64,000 nt of DNA from Marinirhabdus sp050859505 (GTDB lineage: Bacteria > Bacteroidota > Bacteroidia > Flavobacteriales > Flavobacteriaceae). The stretch is taken from contig NZ_CP193934.1 of NCBI RefSeq assembly GCF_050859505.1, positions 2,108,001 through 2,172,000 on the forward strand. Reading direction: 5' to 3'. Of the stretch, positions 12,001-18,252 are shown one piece after another. Every line of letters begins with the position of its first letter. The stretch's first letter is position 1. Below the pieces are notes generated by a model. It searched no databases. It saw only the letters and a list, made by a program, of their open reading frames with translations, and was not told the origin of the DNA. A program made the position numbers and the translations under genes.

Positions 12001-12740
12001 AAGATCCAAGAATTTCATTAGAGAAAGAAGGAATCTTTAACGACGATAACGGAGATGGTATACCACAACCTGGTGAAACGATATCCTATATGTTCTCTAT
12101 TGAAAATACTGGTAACGTTACGTTGTTTAATGTTGTTATCACAGATGATGACTTAGAAGGTATTGTCATTACAGGAGATCCTATTCCTGTATTGCTAGCC
12201 GGAGAGATTAATGAATCTTATTCAGCAGTATACGCTATTAACCAGACTGATATAGAAAATGGACAAGTGCTTAACCAAGCCTTAGTACAAGGAACTACAA
12301 CAGACGGAACTGATGTTGAAGATACCTCAGATGATCCTAATGATCTTACAAATACCGATATCGATGGTGACGGAGATCCAGATGATCCAACTGTAGTAAT
12401 TTTACCAAATGTATTACCAGAATTTCCTTTTGAAATATTCAACGGTATTACACCAGATGCAGATGGTCTTAACGATTTCTTTAGAGTTGTAGGAATTGAA
12501 AACTTCCCAGACAACAATATGAAAATCTATAACCGTTGGGGTGTACTAGTATGGGAAACCGATGGATACGGTGGAGCAAGCGGTTCAGACAATGTATTTG
12601 AAGGATTCTCTAACGGTAGAGCTACTATTCAGGATAATAAGTTATTACCAACAGGTACGTACTTCTATATCTTAGTAAGACAGGATCCTAATTCTGGAGA
12701 TACTTTAAAGGACAACGGTTACCTGTACATTAATAGATAA
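3..12740 (+). CDS. Giant SprB-like T9SS type B adhesin (about 4,240 aa)
   Basis: Predicted cell-surface adhesin exported by the type IX secretion system. A hydrophobic signal sequence opens the protein. The ATG at 18 is a better start than the TTG at 3, but the true start could lie left of the window. Order by approximate residue: unrecognised N-terminal region with one DUF11/DUF7507-like repeat (about 320-440); seven SprB-type repeats (about 885-1443, recurrent GG-PPYTY-W and VTVTDANGC motifs); about 18 Ig/cadherin-like 'DGTFTYTP...D.F.Y.I.D' domains (1445-3217); seven DUF7507-like repeats rich in DxNGDG-type acidic loops that may bind calcium (3219-4130); and a gliding-motility C-terminal domain (4137-4245, ITPDADGLNDFF and IYNRWG motifs), the type B sorting signal. 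PorP/SprF and OmpA genes follow directly, as in other flavobacterial adhesin loci. Family role is established; the ligand is unknown. Length, and exact repeats prone to assembly collapse, are the main oddities. Confidence 0.9.
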   Translation: MFPERMGLNKWLTLVVFLFAITSIFGRPVPKDSSFSDIYSENISYLSYANVSIFTEDSAINSANAVDVLTETGWFFECGDDKRVDEYGFNANGNTTTSSGTLPDASSIFKYAVEVVYKGGNPGSSITIKDSSNNSHTLQRSVPFGSSSNIWVYRGVINGSTSSVTYTNSNATTKLQSMVVYAFRNIAGASGSSGVFTNRSGYNDIQTITIQVPSHPVPRDLVIETPISEMTTDNRYLLLKASAEINPGVFTTDQIFLYGPDASLPEGSCCLTIPVLVLNDVPGDVTEVVVTIDTRHNQNGQNVNGQSWVIAAGVNVDAMCANNPDIALIKTGVFDDNNGDGVAQQGETVTYSFTVTNTGETDLNDIVVNDPLVTVNGSLAFLAPGQSNSTAFTATYTITQSDVLAGFVENQAFVSGCYESMPVDPDGNCSGKVTSLVLEYQGNVIDGTIKVVQHDGQVVFEDVVQPGERFEFFGQDPPQNTLGPKVNLYINNTFVQEIHTSCSIPIGPGSVFGDFEVISGTSRNNGPLVPVAGDGCVADATDLSDDNSNDQDDPTVVPLPGPQPLPRDCNCSLLYKSSSFTNPQLIAGTAKQEGAVYRFANVFPNNPHGTTLDALVRIEDFAGGASLLDIDVTTSGLPEYFQPRINSTNSLDQSVLFSITFVTSGGNYGNEVDISFYATPLDIDGDSQITREYAELSLPDAYYVNTNTLLNVNHNATTVRGTANSVTTAPGGDVSLDPRFTFSSFYETESSLFYRIGKLDGNDDRYYSLNMSCAEFNKPDTVILTYPVICGTVSDESGNPLENVEIDVTGSDGSSQTVFTDANGDYKAVAEIPENSVDVTYQIVENDLPGYVSISDVDGANDNLITRIINVESSCGNDFVDGFEVILELVTKTDILCNGDNTGSITVTTTGGVPPYMYTLNGGAPQGSPTFNNLVAGNYNIVVTDSLGNTDSLLVNLTQPEPINIELTKTNATATSLCTNGTATATVTGGVGPYSYQWDDPNNQTTATATGLSASILGGTTYTVVVTDENGCVDEQSIIITCVQNCDAVISVDDVTNVLCKDDNTGDATVSASSAANPGATFTFTWNTTPPQINAGVTSSTISNQLAGVYTVSVTIDGTLCQPVEESITITQPSTAVAVTATATDETGPTTNDGTATANPSGGIPPYTYLWSPGGETTQTITGLSDGVYTVTVTDANGCQATTQVTVNDGDCNNLSVTASSTPVSCNDGNDGTATANPTGGLGNFTYMWSPGGQTTQTISGLTAGVYTVTVTDTDTLCTATSSTTVNQPTQLTSGIAVTNVACFGESTGSLDLTVSGGTPGYTYLWSPGGQTTQDISNLTAGVYSVQVTDANGCILNDSATVGEPATALDLAITSQTDNLCTTTLGSVTVEASGGTAPYNYTINGGAPQASGTFNNLTAGTYTVAVVDGNVCTDTVEVTILENCTIAVNDFRDTVVNVPITGNVLINDEDLEGDDQVVTTLTVTSDQGVVVNIAPDGTFTYNPPTDYVGGDFFMYSIEDNGNPQATDSATVFIRINPLGQNNTIANADAVFTEVNVAIPGNVLTNDVDLEGDTQTVTNPGTYTLPGGVLVLNADGTFIYTPNPGFTGTDTFTYDIIDDNVNPATDSAVLTITVVGDPATNYTFAVDDGYGGNQGATITGNVLDNDFDPEGDDQFVDIAISPSNGPAFGTVTLNADGTFTYVPNDPAFFGNDSFVYSIFDNGSPVATDSATVSILIAGQNTTIAVNDFRDTVVNVPITGNVLINDEDLEGDDQVVTTLTVTSDQGVVVNIAPDGTFTYNPPTDYVGGDFFMYSIEDNGNPQATDSATVFIRINPLGQNNTIANADAVFTEVNVAIPGNVLTNDVDLEGDTQTVTNPGTYTLPGGVLVLNADGTFIYTPNPGFTGTDTFTYDIIDDNVNPATDSAVLTITVVGDPATNYTFAVDDGYGGNQGATITGNVLDNDFDPEGDDQFVDIAISPSNGPAFGTVTLNADGTFTYVPNDPAFFGNDSFVYSIFDNGSPVATDSATVSILIAGQNTTIAVNDFRDTVVNVPITGNVLINDEDLEGDDQVVTTLTVTSDQGVVVNIAPDGTFTYNPPTDYVGGDFFMYSIEDNGNPQATDSATVFIRINPLGQNNTIANADAVFTEVNVAIPGNVLTNDVDLEGDTQTVTNPGTYTLPGGVLVLNADGTFIYTPNPGFTGTDTFTYDIIDDNVNPATDSAVLTITVVGDPATNYTFAVDDGYGGNQGATITGNVLDNDFDPEGDDQFVDIAISPSNGPAFGTVTLNADGTFTYVPNDPAFFGNDSFVYSIFDNGSPVATDSATVSILIAGQNLILAIDDINDTFVNLPVSGSVATNDINTDGPIGTEVFTLVTGPTNGTLTFNPDGTYTYNPTMDFVGEDTFVYQICDGGNPVACDTATVYIEVQPLGSSGNEPPIANTDTNSTQVNTPVDGNVLPNDYDPDNDPIVVTGNTDPANGDVTVNPDGSYTYTPDQGFTGEDTFTYTICDNGNPALCDTATVTIQVLGSPDNITTAVDDAYYGFPDTDITGNVLDNDTDPENDTQTVDVSVSPSNGPSNGTVVLNADGTFTYTPTTGFTGTDSFVYEIFDDNATVARDIATVYISIANAANEILAIDDFNDTFVNLPVTGDVGTNDINTDGPAGTEIFTLVTGPTNGTLTFNPDGTYTYNPTMDFVGEDSFVYQVCDGGSPIACDTATVYIEVQPLGSPGNEPPVANADTNSTQVNTPVDGNVLPNDYDPDNDPIVVTGNTDPANGDVTVNPDGSYTYTPDQGFTGEDTFTYTICDNGNPALCDTATVTIQVLGSPDNITTAVDDAYYGFPDTDITGNVLDNDTDPENDTQTVDVSVSPSNGPSNGTVVLNADGTFTYTPTTGFTGSDSFVYEIFDDNATVARDIATVYISIAAPGNEILAVDDINDTFVNLPVSGSVATNDENYDGPAGTEVFTLVSGPTAGGTLTFNADGTYDYIPANDYVGDDTFVYQICDGGNPIACDTATVTITVVDNPIIGNDPPVAINDVNITEVGVPVDGNVLVNDFDPDLGDIISVTVNTNPSNGTVTVAPNGDYTYTPNGTFEGVDTFEYTICDDANPSLCDTAIVTIYVIGNPGNITVANDDAYYGEVNTGVTGNVLDNDSDPEGNDQTLNVGTTPVSGPSNGTVVVNADGSFIYTPGADFTGNDQFVYEIFDNGSPVATDQATVYILIAQTPAPAIAIVKSGLFIDGDNDACADEDEIIRYTFEVTNQGNVPLGSILVTDPLLEAPNPLVAITFVGGDTNGNDMLDLDETWTYTADYALTQEDIDLGTVTNQATATGTDEDGTIVSDLSDEVSVTDNNPTVTPVCQSPVIAILKTGVFMDGDGDQCADPGESIDYTFTVTNEGNVSLSTITVTDPLLEAPNPVVAIVFAGGDTDGDLELDVDETWTYTASYAITQADIDTGSVTNQATATGTAPDSTVVTDLSDEVSVTDNNPTVTPICQSPVIAILKTGVFMDGDGDQCADPGESIDYTFTVTNEGNVSLSTITVTDPLLEAPNPVVAIVFAGGDADGDLELDVDETWTYTASYAITQADIDTGSVTNQATATGTAPDTTVVTDLSDEVSVTGNDPTITPLCQAGAIAIVKTGIIVDGGGCPEDGDIITYTFMVTNQGNVTIDNVVVTDPLLEAPNPIVAIVFVGGDTDGDLELDSNETWEYTADYVITQANVDAGEVVNQATAEGTLPSNAVVTDLSHPVDVTLDEPTVITICQTPVIALIKTGVFNDLNGDGCASPKETITYSFEVFNLGNVTLFNVDIEDDLVNVLGGPITLAPNTTDATSFSATYSITQADINAGFVENQAIVTGTSQLGDVVMDDSDDDSEFDGDPTITTLCQGAAIAIIKTAEAVDQNGDGCIDLGESILYEFIVKNTGNVVLTNVLVTDPLVAVTGGPITLNPNDSDSDTFRAEYFVTQEDVNAGIVLNQAIAEGTTPTGTIVSDFSDNDSFIQDEPTEIGLCQDPRISLEKEGIFNDDNGDGIPQPGETISYMFSIENTGNVTLFNVVITDDDLEGIVITGDPIPVLLAGEINESYSAVYAINQTDIENGQVLNQALVQGTTTDGTDVEDTSDDPNDLTNTDIDGDGDPDDPTVVILPNVLPEFPFEIFNGITPDADGLNDFFRVVGIENFPDNNMKIYNRWGVLVWETDGYGGASGSDNVFEGFSNGRATIQDNKLLPTGTYFYILVRQDPNSGDTLKDNGYLYINR
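4341..9652 (+). repeat. Six tandem 888-bp coding repeats inside the giant adhesin
   Basis: Equivalent sites recur at 4341, 5229, 6117, 7005, 7893 and 8781, exactly 888 bp apart; the sixth unit is slightly shorter (about 871 bp). Each unit encodes 296 residues, i.e. three Ig-like domains. Units 1-3 differ by only a few bases, units 4 and 5 are close relatives of each other, and unit 6 is the most diverged. Confidence 0.95.
10068..10871 (+). repeat. Two near-identical 402-bp repeats (DUF7507-like domains)
   Basis: Two 134-residue units start at 10068 and 10470 and are almost identical in DNA. Flanking units of the same domain type (from about 9660 and from 10872) share the fold but are clearly diverged, so this pair looks like a recent duplication. 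Confidence 0.9.
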
Positions 12741-12760
12741 TTAGCAATTGAAAATAAAAT

Positions 12761-12783
12761 CCTGAGCAGTTAGTCTGCTCAGG
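12761..12783 (+). terminator. Hairpin between adhesin and SprF genes
   Basis: Perfect 9-bp stem (CCTGAGCAG / CTGCTCAGG) with a 5-nt loop, followed only by a weak T run (TTTAAAA). It may be a leaky terminator or mRNA-processing site that sets the ratio of adhesin to the downstream genes. Confidence 0.55.
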
Positions 12784-12799
12784 TTTAAAATACATAACT

Positions 12800-13741
12800 A
12801 TGAAGCACAGTTATTTAACAATTTTGATTTTGGCTCTTGTAACAACAGTTACTGGATTGGCGCAACAAGACGCCCAATTTACGCAGTACATGTACAACAC
12901 ACAGGTTGTAAATCCCGCCTACGCTGGATCTAGAGATGCCCTAAGTTTTGGGGCGTTGTACAGAACACAGTGGGTTGGTTTTGAAGGAGCTCCAAAAACA
13001 GGAACCTTTACCGTAAATTCACCCATTGGTTCGCTAGAAAATATGGGGCTTGGCCTTTCCATTGTACGTGATGAAATTGGACCCTCTATAGAGTCTAATG
13101 TAAACATAGATTACTCGTATACTATTAATACGTCAGATACTGCTGAATTAAGCTTCGGTTTAAAAGCTGGAATAGATTTGTTGGATGTAGATTTTACAAA
13201 ACTGAATATTTTTGACCAAGGTGATCCGCGTTTTCAGAACAATGTTGATAACAAAATTCAACCACAAATTGGAGCAGGACTTTACTATAATACTGAGAAA
13301 TTCTACGCAGGACTTTCGGTGCCAAACTTCCTTACCACAAAACATTACGACGAAAGTAATATCAATACCATAGATAATGAAACCATAGCTGCAGAGCGGT
13401 TACACTATTTCTTAATTGCAGGATATGTTTTCGATTTAAGTGAAAACCTCAAATTTAAGCCCGCTACCTTAGTAAAGGCAGTGAGTGGATCGCCATTACA
13501 GTGGGATGTGTCGGCTAACTTCCTTATTAACGAAAAATTTACATTAGGAGCTTCCTATCGCTGGAGTGCTGCATTTAGTGGCCTGGTAGGTTTTCAAGCT
13601 AGTGAAAGTATCTTTATTGGTTTTGGGTACGATTACCAAACCACAGACATTGAGCAGTATAGTGATGGTTCCTACGAGATCATGCTGCGCTTCGATGTCT
13701 TTAAGAAACCGGAACGTGTACTTACACCTAGATTCTTCTAA
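12800..13741 (+). CDS. PorP/SprF family T9SS outer-membrane protein
   Basis: Outer-membrane beta-barrel of the PorP/SprF family, 313 aa. Members are paired with individual T9SS type B cargo proteins and are needed for their secretion or surface attachment; SprF does this for SprB in Flavobacterium johnsoniae. Visible features are a signal peptide ending near GLAQQ, the family N-terminus with DAQFTQYMYN and NPAYAGSRD followed by YRTQWVGFEGAP, and alternating beta-strand segments to the C-terminus. It starts 59 bp after the giant adhesin, with a hairpin between, and is followed 18 bp later by the OmpA-type gene. The adjacent adhesin, which ends in a type B signal, is its probable dedicated cargo (inference from position). 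Confidence 0.9.
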   Translation: MKHSYLTILILALVTTVTGLAQQDAQFTQYMYNTQVVNPAYAGSRDALSFGALYRTQWVGFEGAPKTGTFTVNSPIGSLENMGLGLSIVRDEIGPSIESNVNIDYSYTINTSDTAELSFGLKAGIDLLDVDFTKLNIFDQGDPRFQNNVDNKIQPQIGAGLYYNTEKFYAGLSVPNFLTTKHYDESNINTIDNETIAAERLHYFLIAGYVFDLSENLKFKPATLVKAVSGSPLQWDVSANFLINEKFTLGASYRWSAAFSGLVGFQASESIFIGFGYDYQTTDIEQYSDGSYEIMLRFDVFKKPERVLTPRFF

Positions 13742-13759
13742 AAAAACAACACACTATTT

Positions 13760-15694
13760 ATGAGGACAGTTACAACTTCACACAAACTAATCTTAACAGT
13801 ACTGGTACTTTTAATAACCAGTATTGGTTTTTCCCAAAAGAAAAAAGTAGATAAAGCTAACAAAGAGTTTGACAAATTAGCCTATATCGACGCTCGGGAA
13901 ATCTACTTAAAAGTAGTAGAAGATGGCTATGAATCTGCCCAGATTTTTCAAAATCTTGGCGATACCTATTATTGGAACAGTGATTACGATAATGCTGCCA
14001 AATGGTATCAAAAATTAATCGCCAATTATCCATCCGAGGTAAAAGCAGTATACTATTACAGAGCGGCGCAATCTTTAAAAAGTTTAAAGAAATATGACGA
14101 GTCCGACAAGTTAATGGATTTGTATGCAGCTGTTGGAGGTGACGGACTTATTATCCAAAATTATAAAGACGATCCTAAATATCTTGAAAGTATTGCTTTT
14201 GAAGCCATAGGATATGAGCTTGAAAAAGTAGCAGTGAACACCAAGTTTTCAGACTTTGGCCCTTCTTATTATGGGGACAAATTGGTATATGCTTCGGCAA
14301 CAGCCAGCACTGAAGGTAGTAAAAACTTCGAGTGGACAGATCAACCCTTCTTAGATTTATTTGTTGCAGACATGGATTCTTTAGGGCGCCTGTCTAACGC
14401 TACTAGTTTAAAAGGAGCTATTAATACAAAATATCACGAATCTTCCACCACATTCAGTAAGGATGGAACAACGGTATACTTTACCAGAAATAACTTTATA
14501 GATGGTAAAAAAGGAAAAGATAAAAACAAAACGATTCGTTTAAAACTATATAAAGCAACCAACAATGGTGACAATGTCTGGACCAATATTGAAGAGCTTC
14601 CGTTTAGCAGCAAAGAATACTCTGTCGCGCATCCTACACTAAGTAAGGATCAAAAACGATTGTACTTTTCTTCAGACATGCCTGGTACCTTAGGGATGAG
14701 TGATCTTTGGTATGTCGAAATTCAGGGCGATAACAGCTATGGAGAACCTGTTAATTTAGGACCTGGAATAAATACCGAAGCAAGAGAGTCCTTTCCATTT
14801 ATTAGTGATGCAGGAAACCTTTATTTTTCTAGTGATGGACGTGCTGGTTTAGGAGGGTATGATATTTATACCACCAAACTAGATGCAAATGGAATGGCCA
14901 CCACCATCAAAAATTTAGGGGAACCCGCTAATAGTAATCAAGATGATTTTGGTTTTATTATAAGAGAAGAAAAGAAAATAGGGTACTTGTCTTCCAACAG
15001 AGATGGAGAAAGAGGTAGTATAGATGATGATATTTACCGAGTACAAGAACAATGTGAGATTACACTAATAGGAACTGTATTTGATGCAGAAACTAAAGGC
15101 CTTATCCCTGGTGCCACAGTGCAACTGTTAGATGAAAATAATGGGCTTGTAAATGAAGTTATCGTTGGAGAAGATGCAGCATTTGAGTTTATGGTGGCTT
15201 GTGATACCACCTATATAATTCGTGGTATGAAGGATGGCTATGAGTCTTACGAAACAAGAATTGCATCGCCAGATGCAACAGCAACTATCACAGTGCCGGT
15301 ACCATTAGTGCGTATTGGATGCGATCCAAGAGATCTTGGTTGTATCCTTAATTTACAGCCCATCTACTTCGATTTTGATAGGTATAACATTCGTCCAGAC
15401 GCAGAAGTGGAATTGGCAAAAATATTAGCCGCCATGCGTAAGTATGAAGATCTTATTATTCATATAGAATCGCATACAGATTCCAGAGCTCCAAAACGTT
15501 ATAACGAAATTTTAAGTGAGCGTAGAGCACAGTCTACCTTAAAATGGTTGGTAGCTAAGGGAATAGATAAAAGCAGACTTACCGCAAAAGGATACGGAGA
15601 AAATCAGTTGGTTAACAAATGTGCAGACGGTGTAGATTGTACCGAAGAAGAGCACCAGTTAAACAGAAGATCTATGTTTATAATACAGAATTAG
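13760..15694 (+). CDS. TPR/PD40/OmpA-domain protein of the adhesin locus
   Basis: Periplasmic, peptidoglycan-linked protein of 644 aa. Order: signal peptide ending near IGFSQ; tetratricopeptide-like helices (about 25-130); PD40/WD40-like propeller repeats (about 165-430, motifs such as LYFSSDMPG and YLSSNRDG); a carboxypeptidase-regulatory-like beta sandwich (about 435-515); and a C-terminal OmpA domain (about 530-640) with YFDFDRYNIRPDA, HTDSRAPKRYN and LSERRA peptidoglycan-binding motifs. The same architecture (PorE-like) regularly sits downstream of SprF genes in this phylum. It probably anchors the SprF/adhesin complex to the cell wall; that specific role is inferred. It lies 18 bp after the SprF-family gene and is followed by a strong terminator. 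Confidence 0.88.
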   Translation: MRTVTTSHKLILTVLVLLITSIGFSQKKKVDKANKEFDKLAYIDAREIYLKVVEDGYESAQIFQNLGDTYYWNSDYDNAAKWYQKLIANYPSEVKAVYYYRAAQSLKSLKKYDESDKLMDLYAAVGGDGLIIQNYKDDPKYLESIAFEAIGYELEKVAVNTKFSDFGPSYYGDKLVYASATASTEGSKNFEWTDQPFLDLFVADMDSLGRLSNATSLKGAINTKYHESSTTFSKDGTTVYFTRNNFIDGKKGKDKNKTIRLKLYKATNNGDNVWTNIEELPFSSKEYSVAHPTLSKDQKRLYFSSDMPGTLGMSDLWYVEIQGDNSYGEPVNLGPGINTEARESFPFISDAGNLYFSSDGRAGLGGYDIYTTKLDANGMATTIKNLGEPANSNQDDFGFIIREEKKIGYLSSNRDGERGSIDDDIYRVQEQCEITLIGTVFDAETKGLIPGATVQLLDENNGLVNEVIVGEDAAFEFMVACDTTYIIRGMKDGYESYETRIASPDATATITVPVPLVRIGCDPRDLGCILNLQPIYFDFDRYNIRPDAEVELAKILAAMRKYEDLIIHIESHTDSRAPKRYNEILSERRAQSTLKWLVAKGIDKSRLTAKGYGENQLVNKCADGVDCTEEEHQLNRRSMFIIQN

Positions 15695-15724
15695 GAAGCA
15701 AAATCCGAAATCGATTTTTTGAAG

Positions 15725-15756
15725 ACGTTCCATAATTTTTTATGGGACGTTTTTGT
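15725..15756 (+). terminator. Intrinsic terminator after the adhesin/SprF/OmpA operon
   Basis: 11-bp stem ACGTTCCATAA / TTATGGGACGT with one G-T pair and a T-rich loop, followed by TTTTGTTT. It ends the three-gene adhesin operon. Confidence 0.8.
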
Positions 15757-15826
15757 TTGAACTTATTTTGACTTTTACACCTAAAATAAAAGGTCAAGAT
15801 GAGTTCTCTGTAAACTACCTATTTTG

Positions 15827-15834
15827 TATTTTTG
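15827..15834 (+). promoter_or_regulatory. Candidate -7 box (TAnnTTTG) for the idi operon
   Basis: TATTTTTG matches the Bacteroidota consensus TAnnTTTG exactly. A transcript starting some 7 nt downstream would begin near 15841, 15 nt before the ATG at 15856, which argues against the upstream TTG start at 15832. No good -33 TTG at the usual spacing was found. Confidence 0.4.
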
Positions 15835-15855
15835 AGAAAAACCCAAAATACTGCT

Positions 15856-16374
15856 ATGGTTGAAGAACAAGTAATCCTTGTCAATGAAAAAGATGAACAA
15901 ATTGGCTTAATGCCTAAACTAGAAGCACACAAAAAAGGGTTGTTGCATAGAGCTTTTTCAGTCTTTGTTTTTAATTCCAAAAAAGAAGTGATGCTCCAGC
16001 AAAGAGCTTTAGGTAAGTACCATTCACCTGGACTCTGGACCAATACATGTTGCAGCCATCAGCGTAATGGAGAAGATTCTATTGCCGCTGGAGAACGAAG
16101 ATTGATGGAAGAAATGGGCTTTAGCGTTCCCTTAAAAGAAACCACATCTTTTATATACAAAGCACCTTTTGATAATGGTTTGACGGAGCACGAATACGAT
16201 CATATTCTCATTGGTTATTACGATGATCTTCCTAAAATTAACCCAGATGAAGTTGCAGCCTGGAAATGGATGCCTTTAGCAGCTATAAAAAATGACATTG
16301 ACCAAAATCCAGCAATTTATACGGAATGGTTCAAAATAATTTTCGATAAATTTTACCAGCATATCAACGTATGA
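15856..16374 (+). CDS. idi: Isopentenyl-diphosphate delta-isomerase, type 1
   Basis: Interconverts isopentenyl and dimethylallyl diphosphate for isoprenoid synthesis (menaquinone, carotenoids, undecaprenyl carriers). The 172-aa Nudix-fold protein has the family landmarks: HKKGLLHRAFSVF, the active-site cysteine in WTNTCCSHQ, the Nudix-like segment with RRLMEEMGF, and EHEYDHIL with metal-binding Glu/His. The ATG at 15856 is chosen over an in-frame TTG at 15832 because the latter overlaps the apparent promoter and would add eight residues the family does not need. Its TGA overlaps the next gene's ATG by 4 bp, so the two are probably translationally coupled. Confidence 0.93.
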   Translation: MVEEQVILVNEKDEQIGLMPKLEAHKKGLLHRAFSVFVFNSKKEVMLQQRALGKYHSPGLWTNTCCSHQRNGEDSIAAGERRLMEEMGFSVPLKETTSFIYKAPFDNGLTEHEYDHILIGYYDDLPKINPDEVAAWKWMPLAAIKNDIDQNPAIYTEWFKIIFDKFYQHINV

Positions 16375-16778
16375 GCCTAACCGTATACAGAAAAGCACAT
16401 TTTAACGCCGCCCATAGACTTTTCAAAAAAGAATGGAGTGATGCCAAGAATTTTGAAATCTTCGGAAAGTGTAGCAATCCATTGTATCATGGCCATAATT
16501 ATGAACTGGAAGTAGGTGTAACGGGCGAAATAGATGCTGAAACAGGGTTTTTAATCGATTTAAAAATACTGAAGGACCTAATTGAAACTGAAATTGAAAT
16601 TCCTTTTGATCATAAAAACCTGAACAAAGAAGTGCCAGAATTTGAGCATTTGAATCCTACCGTCGAAAACATCGCCAAAGTTATCTATGACAAGCTTAGA
16701 AAGAAGCTGGATTCAAAATATGAAATTACAATAAAGTTATACGAAACACCCCGCAATTTTGTGGTGTACACAGCATAA
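16371..16778 (+). CDS. 6-pyruvoyl-tetrahydropterin synthase / QueD family protein
   Basis: Acts on 7,8-dihydroneopterin triphosphate, giving either 6-carboxy-tetrahydropterin (QueD, queuosine pathway) or 6-pyruvoyl-tetrahydropterin. The 135-aa length is normal. Visible are the zinc ligands, namely the His in FNAAH and the two His of HGHNYELEV, the catalytic Cys in FGKCSN, the DHKNLN motif, PTVENIA, and a late Glu in LYETPRN. The sequence alone does not settle QueD versus pterin synthase; in this phylum QueD is the usual annotation. It overlaps idi by 4 bp and lies 3 bp before the peroxiredoxin gene. Confidence 0.88.
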   Translation: MSLTVYRKAHFNAAHRLFKKEWSDAKNFEIFGKCSNPLYHGHNYELEVGVTGEIDAETGFLIDLKILKDLIETEIEIPFDHKNLNKEVPEFEHLNPTVENIAKVIYDKLRKKLDSKYEITIKLYETPRNFVVYTA

Positions 16779-16781
16779 GCA

Positions 16782-17237
16782 ATGAACAAAGGCGACACAC
16801 TTCCAGATTTTACTTTAAACGATCAAAACGGTGAGCCGTATGCGAGCGAACTCGTGAAAGGAAAGCAGCCCGTTGTTATCTATTTTTATCCTAAAAATTT
16901 CACCCCTGGATGTACCAAAGAAGCCTGTAGTTTTAGAGATGCCTACGAAGACTTTAAAGATCTTGGTGCAGAAGTAATTGGGATTAGTGCAGATACAGAT
17001 GTGTCCCATCAAAAATTTGCAAAACGGTATCGTTTGCCTTTTGTGTTACTGGCAGATACTAAGAAGAAGGTTCGTAAACTATTTAACGTGCAAAGTACGA
17101 TGCTGGGTTTACTACCCGGAAGAGAAACTTTCGTATTTGATGCCAGCGGAATCCTAGTCTACAAATTTGAATCTATGGGCGCCACAAAGCACATAGAAAA
17201 ATCACTGCAATACCTTCAAAAAAATAGCGATGGATAA
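16782..17237 (+). CDS. bcp: Thioredoxin-dependent peroxiredoxin, Bcp/PrxQ type
   Basis: Cytoplasmic peroxidase that reduces hydrogen peroxide and organic hydroperoxides. The 151-aa protein shows the Bcp pattern: YFYPKNFTPGCTKEACSFRD carries the peroxidatic Cys in PGCT and a resolving Cys five residues later, a spacing diagnostic of the PrxQ group. A downstream GRETFVFD supplies the active-site Arg. Its 3' end overlaps manA by 8 bp, consistent with one operon running from idi to manA. Confidence 0.92.
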   Translation: MNKGDTLPDFTLNDQNGEPYASELVKGKQPVVIYFYPKNFTPGCTKEACSFRDAYEDFKDLGAEVIGISADTDVSHQKFAKRYRLPFVLLADTKKKVRKLFNVQSTMLGLLPGRETFVFDASGILVYKFESMGATKHIEKSLQYLQKNSDG

Positions 17238-18213
17238 ACCAAAATTATATCCCTTGCAATTTGTTCCCGAACTGAAAGAAAAAGTATGGGGAGGCAGCAA
17301 GCTACAAACAATTCTCGACAAAAAAAGCCGAGATAACAGCAATCACCTTGGCGAAAGCTGGGAAATCTCGGGAGTGCAGGGTACAATTTCAAAGGTTTCA
17401 AACGGAGCGTTGAAAGGAGAGGAAATCACCCAACTTATTCAGAAATACACATCAGATTTAGTAGGGGAGCGGGTGTATCAAAAATATGGCGATCAGTTTC
17501 CTTTGTTGTTCAAGTTTATAGATGCAGAGCAAGACCTTTCGGTGCAATTACATCCTAACGATGCCTTGGCGCAGGAACGTCACAATGCCTTTGGGAAAAC
17601 AGAAATGTGGTATATTTTGCAAGCTGAAAATGATGCCCGGCTTATCTTAGGTTTTAATAAAAAGCTGAATAAAACTACCTATGCTGAAATTTTAAAAACT
17701 AAAAAAATCACGTCAGTTTTACATGCTGAAGAAGTGCACCAAGATGAAGCGTATTTTATTGAGCCCGGTTTGGTGCACGCTATTGGAGCAGGTGTTTTAT
17801 TAGCTGAAATTCAGCAAACCAGTGATATTACCTATCGCATTTACGATTGGGATCGCCCAGATACCGATGGAACGTTTCGGGAACTACATACCAAAGAAGC
17901 CTTGGATGCCATTCAGTTTACTACAACCAATCCTAAAATAACCTACACAGATCTTTTAAATCAACGTGTTCTTTTGGTTTCCTGTCCTTATTTTGTAACC
18001 CATAAGCTAGTAGTATCAGAAAATTTCAACATAGAAAATTTTCAAAATGAAAGCTGCAAAGTGTATATGTGTACCCAGGGTAAAGCCGAATTTATTACCG
18101 AAGACACCTCCACCACAATACAAAAAGGTGAAACGATCCTTATTCCAGCCTGCTGTACAAACTACCAAATTAAAACCGAAAACGCCACATTTTTAGAGGT
18201 GTACATTCCGTAG
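17230..18213 (+). CDS. manA: Mannose-6-phosphate isomerase, class I
   Basis: Interconverts mannose 6-phosphate and fructose 6-phosphate, feeding GDP-mannose or mannan breakdown products into central metabolism. The 327-aa cupin enzyme has KVWGGSKLQ near the N-terminus, zinc-binding VQLHPND and the following KTEMWYIL, EPGLVHAIGAGVLLAEIQQ, and the YRIYDWDR motif typical of the short bacterial form. It overlaps bcp by 8 bp and is probably the last gene of the idi operon; the next gene starts 40 bp later. Confidence 0.92.
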   Translation: MDKPKLYPLQFVPELKEKVWGGSKLQTILDKKSRDNSNHLGESWEISGVQGTISKVSNGALKGEEITQLIQKYTSDLVGERVYQKYGDQFPLLFKFIDAEQDLSVQLHPNDALAQERHNAFGKTEMWYILQAENDARLILGFNKKLNKTTYAEILKTKKITSVLHAEEVHQDEAYFIEPGLVHAIGAGVLLAEIQQTSDITYRIYDWDRPDTDGTFRELHTKEALDAIQFTTTNPKITYTDLLNQRVLLVSCPYFVTHKLVVSENFNIENFQNESCKVYMCTQGKAEFITEDTSTTIQKGETILIPACCTNYQIKTENATFLEVYIP

Positions 18214-18252
18214 TAATTCGTACCTTGCGCCCATAATTTTAAACAAAAAAAC

